Part shown: in pieces, positions 1-6,904 of the stretch
How positions within the stretch are numbered: position 1 is the first letter of the stretch
Layout: each line of letters starts with the position of its first letter
Origin: Candidatus Brocadiaceae bacterium
GTDB lineage: Bacteria > Planctomycetota > Brocadiia > SM23-32
DNA: 10,412 bases
Direction: 5' to 3'
Assembly: GCA_003567495.1 (NCBI GenBank)
Contig: PWZK01000262.1
Location: 1 to 10,412 of the forward strand
Position numbers and translations under genes: made by a program
Notes under the pieces: model-generated
The model's input: the letters and a program-made list of their open reading frames with translations, nothing else
What the model was told of the DNA's origin: nothing
The model's database searches: none

Positions 1-308
1 CATAATTCGAGGCAGGCGATGTGCCACTTCGTAATATTTGATGTGATACATGCCTTCCTGCCTTTGTCGTTGGAAGGGCTTCGGACAGCCTTACGATACG
101 TCACCACACTCCTGATCCACCTGGAGAGCTCAGATGCCTCAAGGTGCAACTTGAGCTTTTCATCAGATTTAAAAGAACTCAACAGTGCGGTAATATGCAA
201 TTCACTGGTCGGGATTTCAACACTGGCCTCGACCTGGCCCCTATCGTTGAGGGCAGTAAAATGACAGTTGCTTGACCCCACGTCCAGTCCGCCGTACAAT
301 AACCTCAT
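1..308 (-). CDS. IS110-family transposase, N-terminal fragment, probably decayed
   Basis: This would be the transposase/recombinase of an IS110-type insertion sequence, a DEDD RuvC-like enzyme. The ATG at 308-306 is preceded by a strong ribosome site, GGAGGTG, four bases upstream. The protein opens MRLLYGGLDVGSSNCHF, the usual IS110 start, with the first catalytic Asp at residue 9. HLEASELSRWIR (residues 55-66) carries the conserved Glu. In intact relatives this is followed within about 40 residues by a block like NAWIAKDP and the Asp-x-x-Asp of a DAxKLA motif. Here residues 67-102 contain neither. A second frame, entered around residue 78, reads QEGMYHIKYYEVAHRLP, which loosely resembles the sequence expected beyond the missing block. 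A deletion plus frameshift is therefore likely. The frame used here stays open to the window edge, so the gene is also cut by the window. The family assignment is fairly sure; the decay is inference. Confidence 0.7.
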   Translation of the reverse strand, partial: MRLLYGGLDVGSSNCHFTALNDRGQVEASVEIPTSELHITALLSSFKSDEKLKLHLEASELSRWIRSVVTYRKAVRSPSNDKGRKACITSNITKWHIACLEL

Positions 309-577
309 TGGACACCTCCGTGTTAAAAGTGTTGCTGTTGCCAACAAACATTATAACAGGGGGGGTGTCTCTTTTTTAAACGGATGCACACACCAATCCG
401 GATATTCAAAAGCGCGCCTGAATAACCGCGCTAAACTTCAAAACGACAGAGCACATCAAATGCCAAAGAGCCCGACTTTCTATAATACCAATTTGTTGTC
501 GATGTACAGCACCTAAGCGCCTATATGCTGCAACATACTGAGACCGCCGGCAATTGTGCAACAGACTCTGATATGCC
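309..577. other. Noncoding region between the IS110 fragment and the DUF1576 cassette
   Basis: No convincing gene is present; the short plus-strand frame over this stretch has no ribosome site and no protein-like composition. Two small hairpins stand close together: 381-400 (CGGAT arms, 10-base loop) and 411-432 (AGCGCG arms, 10-base loop). A run of seven G at 359-365 lies just upstream of the transposase promoter. One end of the insertion sequence should lie in this stretch, but IS110 elements generally lack terminal inverted repeats and I cannot place it. No U-tract terminator follows the small-protein gene that ends at 578. Confidence 0.4.
350..355 (-). promoter_or_regulatory. Extended -10 promoter element of the transposase fragment
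   Basis: On the minus strand TGTTATAAT matches an extended -10 box (TGnTATAAT) with a perfect TATAAT hexamer. There is no good -35 hexamer 16-18 bases upstream, which is acceptable for extended -10 promoters. Transcription would start near 343 and give a leader of about 35 bases before the transposase ATG. The perfect 5-bp-arm palindrome TGTTGGCAACA lies at the predicted start site and could be an operator, but nothing further supports that. Confidence 0.45.
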
Positions 578-922
578 TTATAACTTCCTGGTCAGTGCTA
601 TATTAAGTATGCCGTCATGATATTCTACCGTTGCACTATCGCTCATCATCGCAATCAGTTCGAGCTCGTTGCTGCTTTCGGTTTCTCCGGCAAGTTGCCA
701 GTAGTAATCCTCCAGCTCGGGGTTTCTTCCTACCGCCATGGTTTTTTCCAGGTCTGAAAGCTCCGCGGTGTTGATTGATACGCCCTGAAAGAGGAACCTT
801 ACCCGATATTCCCCCGGAGCGCGCTCTATAGAAACTTCGGTATTAGTCGCACCGAAGGCGCACATGCAGAAAGTAATAACTTCGTCCACTATTTTGGTTA
901 TTTTTTTTATTTCATGTCTCAT
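578..922 (-). CDS. Small soluble protein paired with the DUF1576 membrane protein
   Basis: A 114-residue protein of unknown function. It has no signal peptide or membrane helix, so it should be cytoplasmic. I choose the ATG at 922, starting MRHEIKKITKIVDEVI, because GGTGAG lies about eight bases upstream; the in-frame ATG at 946 has no ribosome site. The start overlaps the end of the DUF1576 gene by 11 bases, which implies translational coupling and joint function. The layout is an N-terminal helix, a beta-rich centre (residues about 30-50), an acidic helix containing ELEDYYWQLAGE, and the C-terminus ELELIAMMSDSATVEY followed by a short strand ending in TRKL. That C-terminus recalls the last helix and strand of GHKL-type ATPase or anti-sigma kinase domains, but no N-box or glycine-rich lid is visible. 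The fold suggestion is weak. It is a conserved-looking partner gene rather than a chance frame. Confidence 0.8.
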   Translation of the reverse strand: MRHEIKKITKIVDEVITFCMCAFGATNTEVSIERAPGEYRVRFLFQGVSINTAELSDLEKTMAVGRNPELEDYYWQLAGETESSNELELIAMMSDSATVEYHDGILNIALTRKL

Positions 923-2102
923 TTTTTTTCTCACCAACAAATGCATCGATTACAGGCACGAGAGTTGCCGCTACAAATCCCCCGGCAAACCCATTGTTGT
1001 ATAAGTTAATCCCACCATGCAGCACCCCGACATTCATAACTATGGATAAGTGCAAAGCGCCCGCAAGAACACCCGAAAACAAACCATATTGCCCGGCTAT
1101 AGGCGCGAGAGTGGTACCAAAAAGGCCCGCAATTATGACCCCTGTACTGCCGGTTTCCCATACTTTCAGCAGCGAGGCAATATATACACCCAGAAGAATC
1201 GGAATGCAATTTTTCGGATGCTTGCCGAAAGCTGCGAACCCTACAACTGTCAATATCCCACCTATAACAGGACCATTAAAAGCGCCTCCTAACAGGAAAA
1301 CGAACAGAGTGGACACGAGTCCCATAACGCCCATGTTAATTATTGTGGATGGGTAATCTCCGATACGCGTGAAGTCGCTCACCAGCCTCCCTGAAGAAGC
1401 AAATATTTTGCGAATGCTATCGCCCAAATTGGCATCGCTGCGATGTGCCAGGACAAGCCCGCCTGCAATCATCATAGAGAAGAATGTGATGAAGAAGAAT
1501 TTCATTAAGAAATCATATTCATCCGTAAGTAACGATGTCGGCTCGATAGTAAATCCGAAACTTCTTAACAGCGCAGTGGAAAAAGAGCCTATCATTCCGC
1601 CTGTGAAACCGATGTTATATATGTTGTACCCATCATGGAATCGCAGCATGTGAGAAGCCAAAGGGGGGAGCACGATCCCGGCGCCCAGTCCGACTATGCA
1701 GCCAAAAGCTATCGCCCACCAGCCATTGAGAAATGATGCGAACGCAATCGTACTGAATAAAGGCGCAAGGGTTGTCCCAAATAAAGCGACCAGAGCGAAG
1801 TTTTTATAGGGGACTCCTTGTACTTTCGTATAAATCCCGACACCAAACAGTATCGGCCAGATGTTAATAATGTTCTTGCCAAAGAAGGCGAATCCAATCA
1901 CCGTATAAACAGCGGCGATAAAAGGACCCGTTATGTTAATCTTGAAAATCTTCAGTAAAAAGCAGCATATCATCCCGCACAGCCCGGCATTCACAAGTGT
2001 TGCGCCCGCACCGCCGACGGCAAAATAATCGTGCAGGAGCCCGCTTGGTGACAGGATTATAAGTCCCATACCATGCCAAATCTGTGATGGAGTTCCCACC
2101 AA
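912..2102 (-). CDS. DUF1576 integral membrane protein, internally duplicated
   Basis: A polytopic inner-membrane protein, probably a transporter or channel of unknown substrate. It is built from two DUF1576-like halves. Residues 57-88 (TGPFIAAVYTVIGFAFFGK onward) match 275-306 (NGPVIGGILTVVGFAAFGK onward). LFGTTLAPL at 107-115 matches LFGTTLAPI at 327-335, and NIYNIGFTGGM at 160-170 matches NLYNNGFAGGF at 366-376. The halves are joined by a charged linker around 219-248. The coordinates use the first standard start, a TTG at 2102 with no good ribosome site. The same frame continues upstream to 2174, encoding KTINQRQLSISLL and then a hydrophobic stretch that makes a natural first helix. The true N-terminus is therefore probably near 2174 with a non-standard or lost start codon, directly after the TAA of the TSUP gene. 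The 3' end overlaps the next gene by 11 bases. The family call is confident; the function is unknown. Confidence 0.85.
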   Translation of the reverse strand: MVGTPSQIWHGMGLIILSPSGLLHDYFAVGGAGATLVNAGLCGMICCFLLKIFKINITGPFIAAVYTVIGFAFFGKNIINIWPILFGVGIYTKVQGVPYKNFALVALFGTTLAPLFSTIAFASFLNGWWAIAFGCIVGLGAGIVLPPLASHMLRFHDGYNIYNIGFTGGMIGSFSTALLRSFGFTIEPTSLLTDEYDFLMKFFFITFFSMMIAGGLVLAHRSDANLGDSIRKIFASSGRLVSDFTRIGDYPSTIINMGVMGLVSTLFVFLLGGAFNGPVIGGILTVVGFAAFGKHPKNCIPILLGVYIASLLKVWETGSTGVIIAGLFGTTLAPIAGQYGLFSGVLAGALHLSIVMNVGVLHGGINLYNNGFAGGFVAATLVPVIDAFVGEKKNET

Positions 2103-2174
2103 AAAAGCGGTGCAAAAAAGCAGCAGGGGAAGCGATAAGAGAGATATTGAAAGTTGTCGCTGATTGATGGTCTT

Positions 2175-3179
2175 TTACCGAATGGGGGGTCTTTTCGAGC
2201 TTTTAAGCCATATAAGCATTATTGCAAGCACTATCCCGCCGCCGGCGGCGAAGATCAGTGTTTTGGAAGAATAGCTAAGCAGCACCGAGTCAAATCTGTA
2301 GTCCAGTTCTTTCAGAAGCACCGACAATCCTCCGCAGAGTATCATCGCCGCGTACAGGAAGCGAAGGTGAGCGCCCTTTACAGCGTGAGCGGCGCGCACT
2401 CCCAGCGGGGCGGCCAGAACCACCCCTGAGAGCATTATAAGCGCCGCCGGAAGGTTGACGCGTCCTTCCAAAGCGTAAACCGCCACACCGAACGGGCTGC
2501 CTATCACGAGGCACAGCAAGCTGGTGCCCACGGCTACTATGGTAGGGGTCCCGATCAGATAAAACATTGCGGGGACCAGCAGGAAGCCACCACCGGCACC
2601 CAGGAGGCCGGAAAAAAAACCTATAGAAACGCCGATGGCGGCGACCGGCCAGAAGGAGACGCTGATGTCGCTCCTTTTGAAATAGAGCATCGGCCGCAGT
2701 CTGAAGCGTTGTGCCAAAGCCGGTCGGGCCTCGCCCGGCGCCACTTGCCCGTTGTCCCGTTTTTTCCGGCCGGCCACGCAGTCTCTGAACATAAAAATGC
2801 CAAGGGAAAAAAGCAGCAGCATGTATAGCGTCCGTATGGCAACATCTGCATTCCCAGCCGTCTCCAGCGCCATCACGGTGCTTTTGCCGGCCTGTATGCC
2901 GAGCATCATAGTTACGCCCAGTGAGATGCCGAGCGCGGGCTCGACGGCGTTTGAGGCTTTATGCTTAAGAACCGAAAGAAAACTCATGCCCATGATGTAG
3001 GCCAGGCCGGTGCCCACTGCAAACGGCATTGGCATGCCGAGGATGTTGAGCGTGGGCGTGACGATCCAGCCGCCGCCGACGCCGAAAAACCCGCCCAGAA
3101 CCCCTACCATGGCGCCCAGCGCAAGCAGGACGAAAATGGATATCTGTGTCTCGGGGCTGCCGGTGTCTATTGTGAACAT
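2175..3179 (-). CDS. TSUP-family permease (TauE/SafE type)
   Basis: An inner-membrane permease of the TSUP superfamily, whose characterised members export or import sulfite, sulfoacetate, taurine-derived anions and similar small anions. The substrate here is not predictable. The 334 residues form two related halves, each opened by the family signature: GGFFGVGGGWIVTPTL (residues 29-44) and GLLGAGGGFLLVPAM (191-205). They are separated by a basic soluble loop at about 134-172 that makes the protein longer than the common 250-270. Hydrophobic segments span most of the rest, and the tail is KSSKRPPIR. The start ATG at 3179 fits the onset of the first helix, but no clear Shine-Dalgarno sequence precedes it. 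The gene ends at TAA 2177-2175, in the same frame as the DUF1576 gene that follows without a gap, so the two form one transcription unit. Confidence 0.93.
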   Translation of the reverse strand: MFTIDTGSPETQISIFVLLALGAMVGVLGGFFGVGGGWIVTPTLNILGMPMPFAVGTGLAYIMGMSFLSVLKHKASNAVEPALGISLGVTMMLGIQAGKSTVMALETAGNADVAIRTLYMLLLFSLGIFMFRDCVAGRKKRDNGQVAPGEARPALAQRFRLRPMLYFKRSDISVSFWPVAAIGVSIGFFSGLLGAGGGFLLVPAMFYLIGTPTIVAVGTSLLCLVIGSPFGVAVYALEGRVNLPAALIMLSGVVLAAPLGVRAAHAVKGAHLRFLYAAMILCGGLSVLLKELDYRFDSVLLSYSSKTLIFAAGGGIVLAIMLIWLKSSKRPPIR

Positions 3180-3194
3180 TTTTGTATTTTGGTG

Positions 3195-3230
3195 TATATG
3201 GGTCCAATAGGTCTTATAGGTACTATTTAC
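3195..3230. repeat. 9-bp phased intergenic repeat, array 1
   Basis: Between glyQ and the TSUP gene the sequence falls into 9-base units: TATATGGGT, CCAATAGGT, CTTATAGGT, ACTATTTAC. On the minus strand the core units read TATAAGACC and TATTGGACC, close to the TATAAGTCC units of the array at 9406-9450. It lies just upstream of the TSUP start and may include that gene's control region. No standard promoter stands out in it. Confidence 0.5.
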
Positions 3231-3297
3231 GTCATGTAGGAGCTATGCGACATATGTGTCACGCATTATCCTGGTGCAGGAGCCGGCCTGGACACCT

Positions 3298-4167
3298 CTA
3301 ATCAGTCAAAAGAGGGTGGCCGAGTTCTTCTCTCTGCGTCGCGTACGCGCAGGCGACTTTTCTGGCAAGTTTTCGTACTCTGGCAACATAGCTGGTTCTC
3401 TGGCTGACGCCGATGGCGCCACGTGCTTCGAGCATGTTAAAAACGTGCGAGCATTTCAGCACGTAATCACAGGCCGGCATAACTGCACCGGATTTAAGGC
3501 ACCGCCCGCATTCTTTTTCGAAGTCATTGAACCACTGAAGGTGTTTTTCTGCGTCGGCGATTTCAAAACAGTAATGAGAGTATTCCGCCTCTTCGCCGCG
3601 CCTGATTTCGCCGTACGTGATGCCCGGCGCCCACCGGAGGTCAAAAACGCTGTCGGTTTTCTGAGTAAACATGGCGATCCTTTCCAAACCGTAGGTGAGT
3701 TCGACGCATACCGGGTCCAGCTCCATACCGCCGACGCGCTGGAAGTAGGTAAACTGAGTTACTTCCATGCCGTCGAGCCACACCTCCCAGCCCAGCCCGG
3801 TGGCCCCGAGCGTGGGGGATTCCCAGTCGTCTTCGACAAAACGCACGTCATGCTCTTTAAGGTCTATTCCCAGTTCTTTGAGGCTCCGCAGGTAGATATC
3901 CTGCGAATCCGGCGGGGCGGGTTTCAGTATAACCTGAAATTGGTAGTACGCGCCCAGTCTGTTGGGGTTTTCACCATAGCGTCCGTCGGCCGGGCGGCGG
4001 GAAGGTTCTACATAGGCTGCGTTCCAGGGCTCGGGGCCGAGGCAACGCAGGAAAGTGGCGGGGTTGAACGTGCCGGCTCCTACTTCCAGATCGCATGGCT
4101 GAGTGAGGATACATCCTCGCTCCGACCAGTACTGCTGAAGGCCGAGTATAAGTTGTTGGAAATCCAA
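3298..4167 (-). CDS. glyQ: Glycyl-tRNA synthetase alpha subunit
   Basis: This is the catalytic subunit of the alpha2-beta2 bacterial glycyl-tRNA synthetase, which charges tRNA-Gly with glycine in the cytoplasm. The 289 residues are full length for the family (about 290-303). Signature blocks appear in order: [19 protein letters not shown] at the start, [19 protein letters not shown], the [18 protein letters not shown] motif, [26 protein letters not shown] and TYGLERIAM. The start is TTG at 4167, chosen because it reproduces the family N-terminus exactly and because GAGGG lies seven bases upstream. The purD stop is 24 bases upstream, so the two are probably co-transcribed. The beta-subunit gene glyS usually follows glyQ; here it does not, and a TSUP permease gene comes next after 118 bases. 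glyS must be elsewhere in the genome. Confidence 0.97.
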   Translation of the reverse strand: MDFQQLILGLQQYWSERGCILTQPCDLEVGAGTFNPATFLRCLGPEPWNAAYVEPSRRPADGRYGENPNRLGAYYQFQVILKPAPPDSQDIYLRSLKELGIDLKEHDVRFVEDDWESPTLGATGLGWEVWLDGMEVTQFTYFQRVGGMELDPVCVELTYGLERIAMFTQKTDSVFDLRWAPGITYGEIRRGEEAEYSHYCFEIADAEKHLQWFNDFEKECGRCLKSGAVMPACDYVLKCSHVFNMLEARGAIGVSQRTSYVARVRKLARKVACAYATQREELGHPLLTD

Positions 4168-4191
4168 TTGTAATCCCTCGCTTATCTTTTT

Positions 4192-5469
4192 CTATCGCTG
4201 CCTGAAAGTAGCTTTGGAGCCGATATCGGTCCTGTAATGTGCGCCGGGGAAATGAATTTTTTCCACGGCCCGGTAGGCCAGTTTTTTAGCTTCTTCCATG
4301 GAGCCGGCTCTGGCAGTCACTCCAAGCACTCGCCCGCCGTCGGTAATATATGAGTCGCCTTCCATGCGCGTTCCGCTGTGAAACACCAAAACATCTTCCA
4401 TTTTTTCGACTTCTTCCAGCCCGCTTATCGGCATTTCTTTTTCGTACTTACCCGGATAACCGCCGGAAGCCATTATGACGCAAAGCGACGCGCCGTCGTG
4501 CCATTCTATTTCAACATCGGCCAGGTTTCCCTCGACGGCGGCACTAAGCAGGGGCACTATATCACTTTTTAGCTGCATTGCCAGCGGCTGCATTTCGGGG
4601 TCGCCGAACCGGCAGTTGTATTCCAGAACGTCGGCCTCATCCTCGCCGACCATGAGCCCGGCGTACAGTACCCCACGGTAGGGCCTTTCTTCTCTGTTCA
4701 TGGCATGAATGGTCTGTATGATAATCTCCCGCTCAACCATTTTTTCCCATTCGGATGTCAGCACCGGTGCGGGGCAGTAGGCTCCCATACCCCCGGTGTT
4801 CGGTCCCCGATCACCGTCGAACACCGGTTTATGATCCTGGCAGGGGGGCATCATGGCGATGCAGCGTCCGTCGGTAAGCGCAAGCATGCTCACCTCCTCG
4901 CCGCTGAGGCATTGTTCTATGAGAAGGCGGTTTCCTGCCTCGCCGAACTCGCCTTCGATCAATATGCGATTTACGGCCTCATGCGCCTGCTGCGTGTCGT
5001 GGCAAACTAAAGCGGCTTTCCCTGCGGCCAGTCCGTCGGCCTTAACTACCAGGGGCGCTCCGACCATATCGATGTAGGCTTTCGCCCTGTCGGCGGAATC
5101 GAAGGTGCGAAAATCGGCCGTAGGGATATTGTGTTGCCTCATGAGATTTTTGGCAAAGATTTTGCTCCCTTCAAGCCGGGCGGCTGCCTGTGAGGGGCCG
5201 AAAATTTTCAGCCCGCGCGCTTTGAAAAAATCGACTATGCCGGCGCACAGGGGGGCTTCGGGGCCGACCACGGTCAGGTCGATTTTATTATCCAGCGCAA
5301 ACTTTCTCAGCCCGCGCAGATCGCTGTCTTCGATATCAGCGCATTCGGCATGCCTGCGGATTCCGGCGTTGCCCGGTGCACAGAAAATTTTATCTGCAAG
5401 CGGCGATTGTGCTATTTTCCATGCCAGCGCATGCTCGCGCCCGCCGCTTCCGACTATAAGAACCTTCAT
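4192..5469 (-). CDS. purD: Phosphoribosylamine-glycine ligase
   Basis: GAR synthetase, the second step of de novo purine synthesis. It joins phosphoribosylamine and glycine using ATP, in the cytoplasm. The protein has 425 residues, the normal length. The N-terminal domain opens MKVLIVGSGGREHALAWK (signature GSGGREHA at 7-14), followed by VVGPEAPL, the ATP-grasp region with PLVVKADGLAAGK, DGDRGPNTGGMGAYCP, and the metal and phosphate-binding block EYNCRFGDPEMQP near residue 285. In that block Cys and Met stand where many relatives have Val and Thr; this is a tolerated variation. The ATG at 5469 has GGAG nine bases upstream. It sits 48 bases after thiE and 24 bases before glyQ on the same strand. 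The three make a likely operon of metabolic and translation genes with no shared pathway. Confidence 0.98.
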   Translation of the reverse strand: MKVLIVGSGGREHALAWKIAQSPLADKIFCAPGNAGIRRHAECADIEDSDLRGLRKFALDNKIDLTVVGPEAPLCAGIVDFFKARGLKIFGPSQAAARLEGSKIFAKNLMRQHNIPTADFRTFDSADRAKAYIDMVGAPLVVKADGLAAGKAALVCHDTQQAHEAVNRILIEGEFGEAGNRLLIEQCLSGEEVSMLALTDGRCIAMMPPCQDHKPVFDGDRGPNTGGMGAYCPAPVLTSEWEKMVEREIIIQTIHAMNREERPYRGVLYAGLMVGEDEADVLEYNCRFGDPEMQPLAMQLKSDIVPLLSAAVEGNLADVEIEWHDGASLCVIMASGGYPGKYEKEMPISGLEEVEKMEDVLVFHSGTRMEGDSYITDGGRVLGVTARAGSMEEAKKLAYRAVEKIHFPGAHYRTDIGSKATFRQR

Positions 5470-5517
5470 GATCTTTTCTCCGCTCTTTTTTTCTGTTAAT
5501 TTTTCACTGTCGGCATA

Positions 5518-6168
5518 TCACAGGCCCTCTCGTCCCCGCTCGAAGGCCGCTCGCAGCTCGGATGCCGCACTGGCCGGGCTTTCGTCGCTGCAGAGCGCCG
5601 AAACCGCCGCCACGGACTGCGCTGCCGTTTTTACCACTTCCGCTGCGTTATGTGCCTTTATCCCGCCTATCGCCACGGTCGGCAGGCCGACAGCGCTGCA
5701 CATTTTTGCTGCCATTTCAGTGCCGATTCCGGTTTTTACTTTTTTAGTGTCGGTCGCAAACACCGGCCCCACACCTATATAATCCGCCCCGTTCCTTTCC
5801 GCTTCAATTGCCTGCTCAACGGAGTGGGTTGAGACGCCTATAATAAAATCTCCGCCCAAAAGACGTCTTGCTTCGGCGGGCGGGATGTCGTCCTGACCCA
5901 GATGAACGCCGTCAGCGCCGGAAAGAAGCGCTATATCGGGGCGGTCATTGATCACGAGCAGTGTCCTGGTTTTGCTGAGGATATCTTTCAGGGCCACGGC
6001 TCTGGCCAGCATTTCGCAGTCTGTTATGTTTTTTTCTCTGAGCTGCAGTATGTCCACTTCGCCCGCCAGCGAGCGGGCAGTTTCCAGCCATGGGGCGCGA
6101 CACAGGTCTTCGGTTATTATCCCGTAAACCCGCATGGCTTGAAGCAGTTTTTTATAGTTCTCATTCAT
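5518..6168 (-). CDS. thiE: Thiamine-phosphate synthase
   Basis: This TIM-barrel enzyme couples the pyrimidine (HMP-PP) and thiazole phosphate halves to form thiamine phosphate. The 216 residues are typical length. Visible motifs are LQLREK at 41-46 (diphosphate binding), NDRPDIA at 74-80, DGVHLGQDD at 86-94, IGVSTHS at 110-116 and DYIGVGPVFATDTK starting at 129. AIGGI and VAAVSALC follow near the C-terminus. The related TenI proteins usually lose some of the pyrimidine-site residues; here the substrate motifs look intact, so I prefer a true ThiE. The ATG at 6168 has GAAGGT about eight bases upstream. No other thiamine gene is in the window and no TPP riboswitch is visible in the 139 bases upstream. 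Confidence 0.95.
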   Translation of the reverse strand: MNENYKKLLQAMRVYGIITEDLCRAPWLETARSLAGEVDILQLREKNITDCEMLARAVALKDILSKTRTLLVINDRPDIALLSGADGVHLGQDDIPPAEARRLLGGDFIIGVSTHSVEQAIEAERNGADYIGVGPVFATDTKKVKTGIGTEMAAKMCSAVGLPTVAIGGIKAHNAAEVVKTAAQSVAAVSALCSDESPASAASELRAAFERGREGL

Positions 6169-6180
6169 AATATTGACCTT

Positions 6181-6307
6181 CAGGACTTTTTTTTGCGCGC
6201 TTCATCCACCCTATGGTTTTGCTTCGGTCCCATTCGGGGCCTGCGCTCCGCCACAGGCTATAACATATCGCGCTTTCAGCGCTTGCCTTCGGTCGTTCCT
6301 TCGTCAT
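6181..6307. repeat. Spacer between efp and thiE with short GC-rich hairpins, possible dispersed repeat
   Basis: No gene is supportable here. Two small stems are seen: GCCTG/CAGGC at 6239-6258 (10-base loop) and GCGCT/AGCGC at 6270-6282 (3-base loop). A run of phrases around CTTCGGTC recurs at 6222-6229 and, as CCTTCGGTCG, at 6286-6295. The composition is more GC-rich and repetitive than ordinary spacers. It looks like a remnant of a small dispersed repeat, but only a genome-wide search could show that. It lacks a T-tract, so it is not a clear terminator for efp. Confidence 0.3.
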
Positions 6308-6865
6308 TCATTCCCGCCCGAGAAATTCTCCGGTGCGCGTATCTACTTTTACTCTCTCGCCCGCTGAAATATGGCCGGGCACTTTGACCATCACTCCGGT
6401 TTCGAGTTCGACGGGCCTGGTAACGGAAGTTGCTGTGTCACCTTTGATTGCCGGGTCGGCTTTTGTAACCTCAAGCACCACGCTGGTCGGCATTTGGACG
6501 CCCACCGCACGGCCCCGGTGGAAATCGACGGCAAGTTCCATGTTATAGGCCAGATAATTTTTCATATCGCCGAACAGTTCCTGATCAACATGGAACTGTT
6601 CTCCGGTTTCGGGGTTCATAAAAACATACCCGCCGGTATCCTCGTAGAGAAAGGTGAGTTTTTTAGTCTCAACATATGCTTTTTCAAGCTTATCGGAGGT
6701 TGCAAAACGCTGCGTTTCGATGTGTCCGTCGTCCAGATTCTTCATTTTGATCTGGGCGTATTTCCCGCGTTTTCCCACGAATGCTTCCTGAACGTCCACC
6801 ACTCTCCAGAGTGAGTCTTTGTATTCAATAATATTTCCTTTTCTCACCTCACCGGCCTGTATCAT
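6308..6865 (-). CDS. efp: Elongation factor P
   Basis: EF-P binds the ribosome between the P and E sites and relieves stalling at polyproline stretches. The 185 residues are standard. The three-barrel layout is clear: an N-terminal KOW-like domain (MIQAGEVRKGNIIEYKDSLW), a central OB domain (about 65-125, with MNPETGEQFHVD) and a C-terminal OB domain ending in the GERVKVDTRTGEFLGR signature. The loop that reaches the tRNA CCA end reads FVGKRGKYAQIKMKN. Ungapped alignment puts Lys32 at the modified lysine of PGKG-type EF-Ps, but the preceding Pro is Val and the flanks are basic. The ATG at 6865 has GAGGG about ten bases upstream. It lies downstream of the dehydrogenase gene on the same strand, separated by a long hairpin. 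Confidence 0.98.
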   Translation of the reverse strand: MIQAGEVRKGNIIEYKDSLWRVVDVQEAFVGKRGKYAQIKMKNLDDGHIETQRFATSDKLEKAYVETKKLTFLYEDTGGYVFMNPETGEQFHVDQELFGDMKNYLAYNMELAVDFHRGRAVGVQMPTSVVLEVTKADPAIKGDTATSVTRPVELETGVMVKVPGHISAGERVKVDTRTGEFLGRE

Positions 6866-6904
6866 AATCTCGTGCCCTCGTCGTTTTTTTGTCTTTGCCG
6901 CTTT

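Noticed and set aside
381..432. Two hairpins considered as a CRISPR or tandem array
   Set aside because: The arm sequences differ from each other and there are only two, with no repeated unit.
19..516. Two short plus-strand frames over the transposase fragment and spacer
   Set aside because: One is antisense to the IS110 fragment. The other lies in noncoding DNA, with no ribosome site or similarity to a known family.
3256..4173. Long 305-codon plus-strand frame opposite glyQ
   Set aside because: It is antisense to a clear glyQ gene, lacks a ribosome site and recognisable domains, and exists because the GC-rich glyQ codons leave the complement open.
5105..5782. 225-codon plus-strand frame over the purD-thiE junction
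   Set aside because: It is antisense to purD and thiE, with Ser/Ala/Pro-rich low-complexity translation and no ribosome site.
6169..6307. TPP riboswitch upstream of thiE
   Set aside because: The conserved CUGAGA-type core and its paired helices were not found on the minus strand in this spacer.
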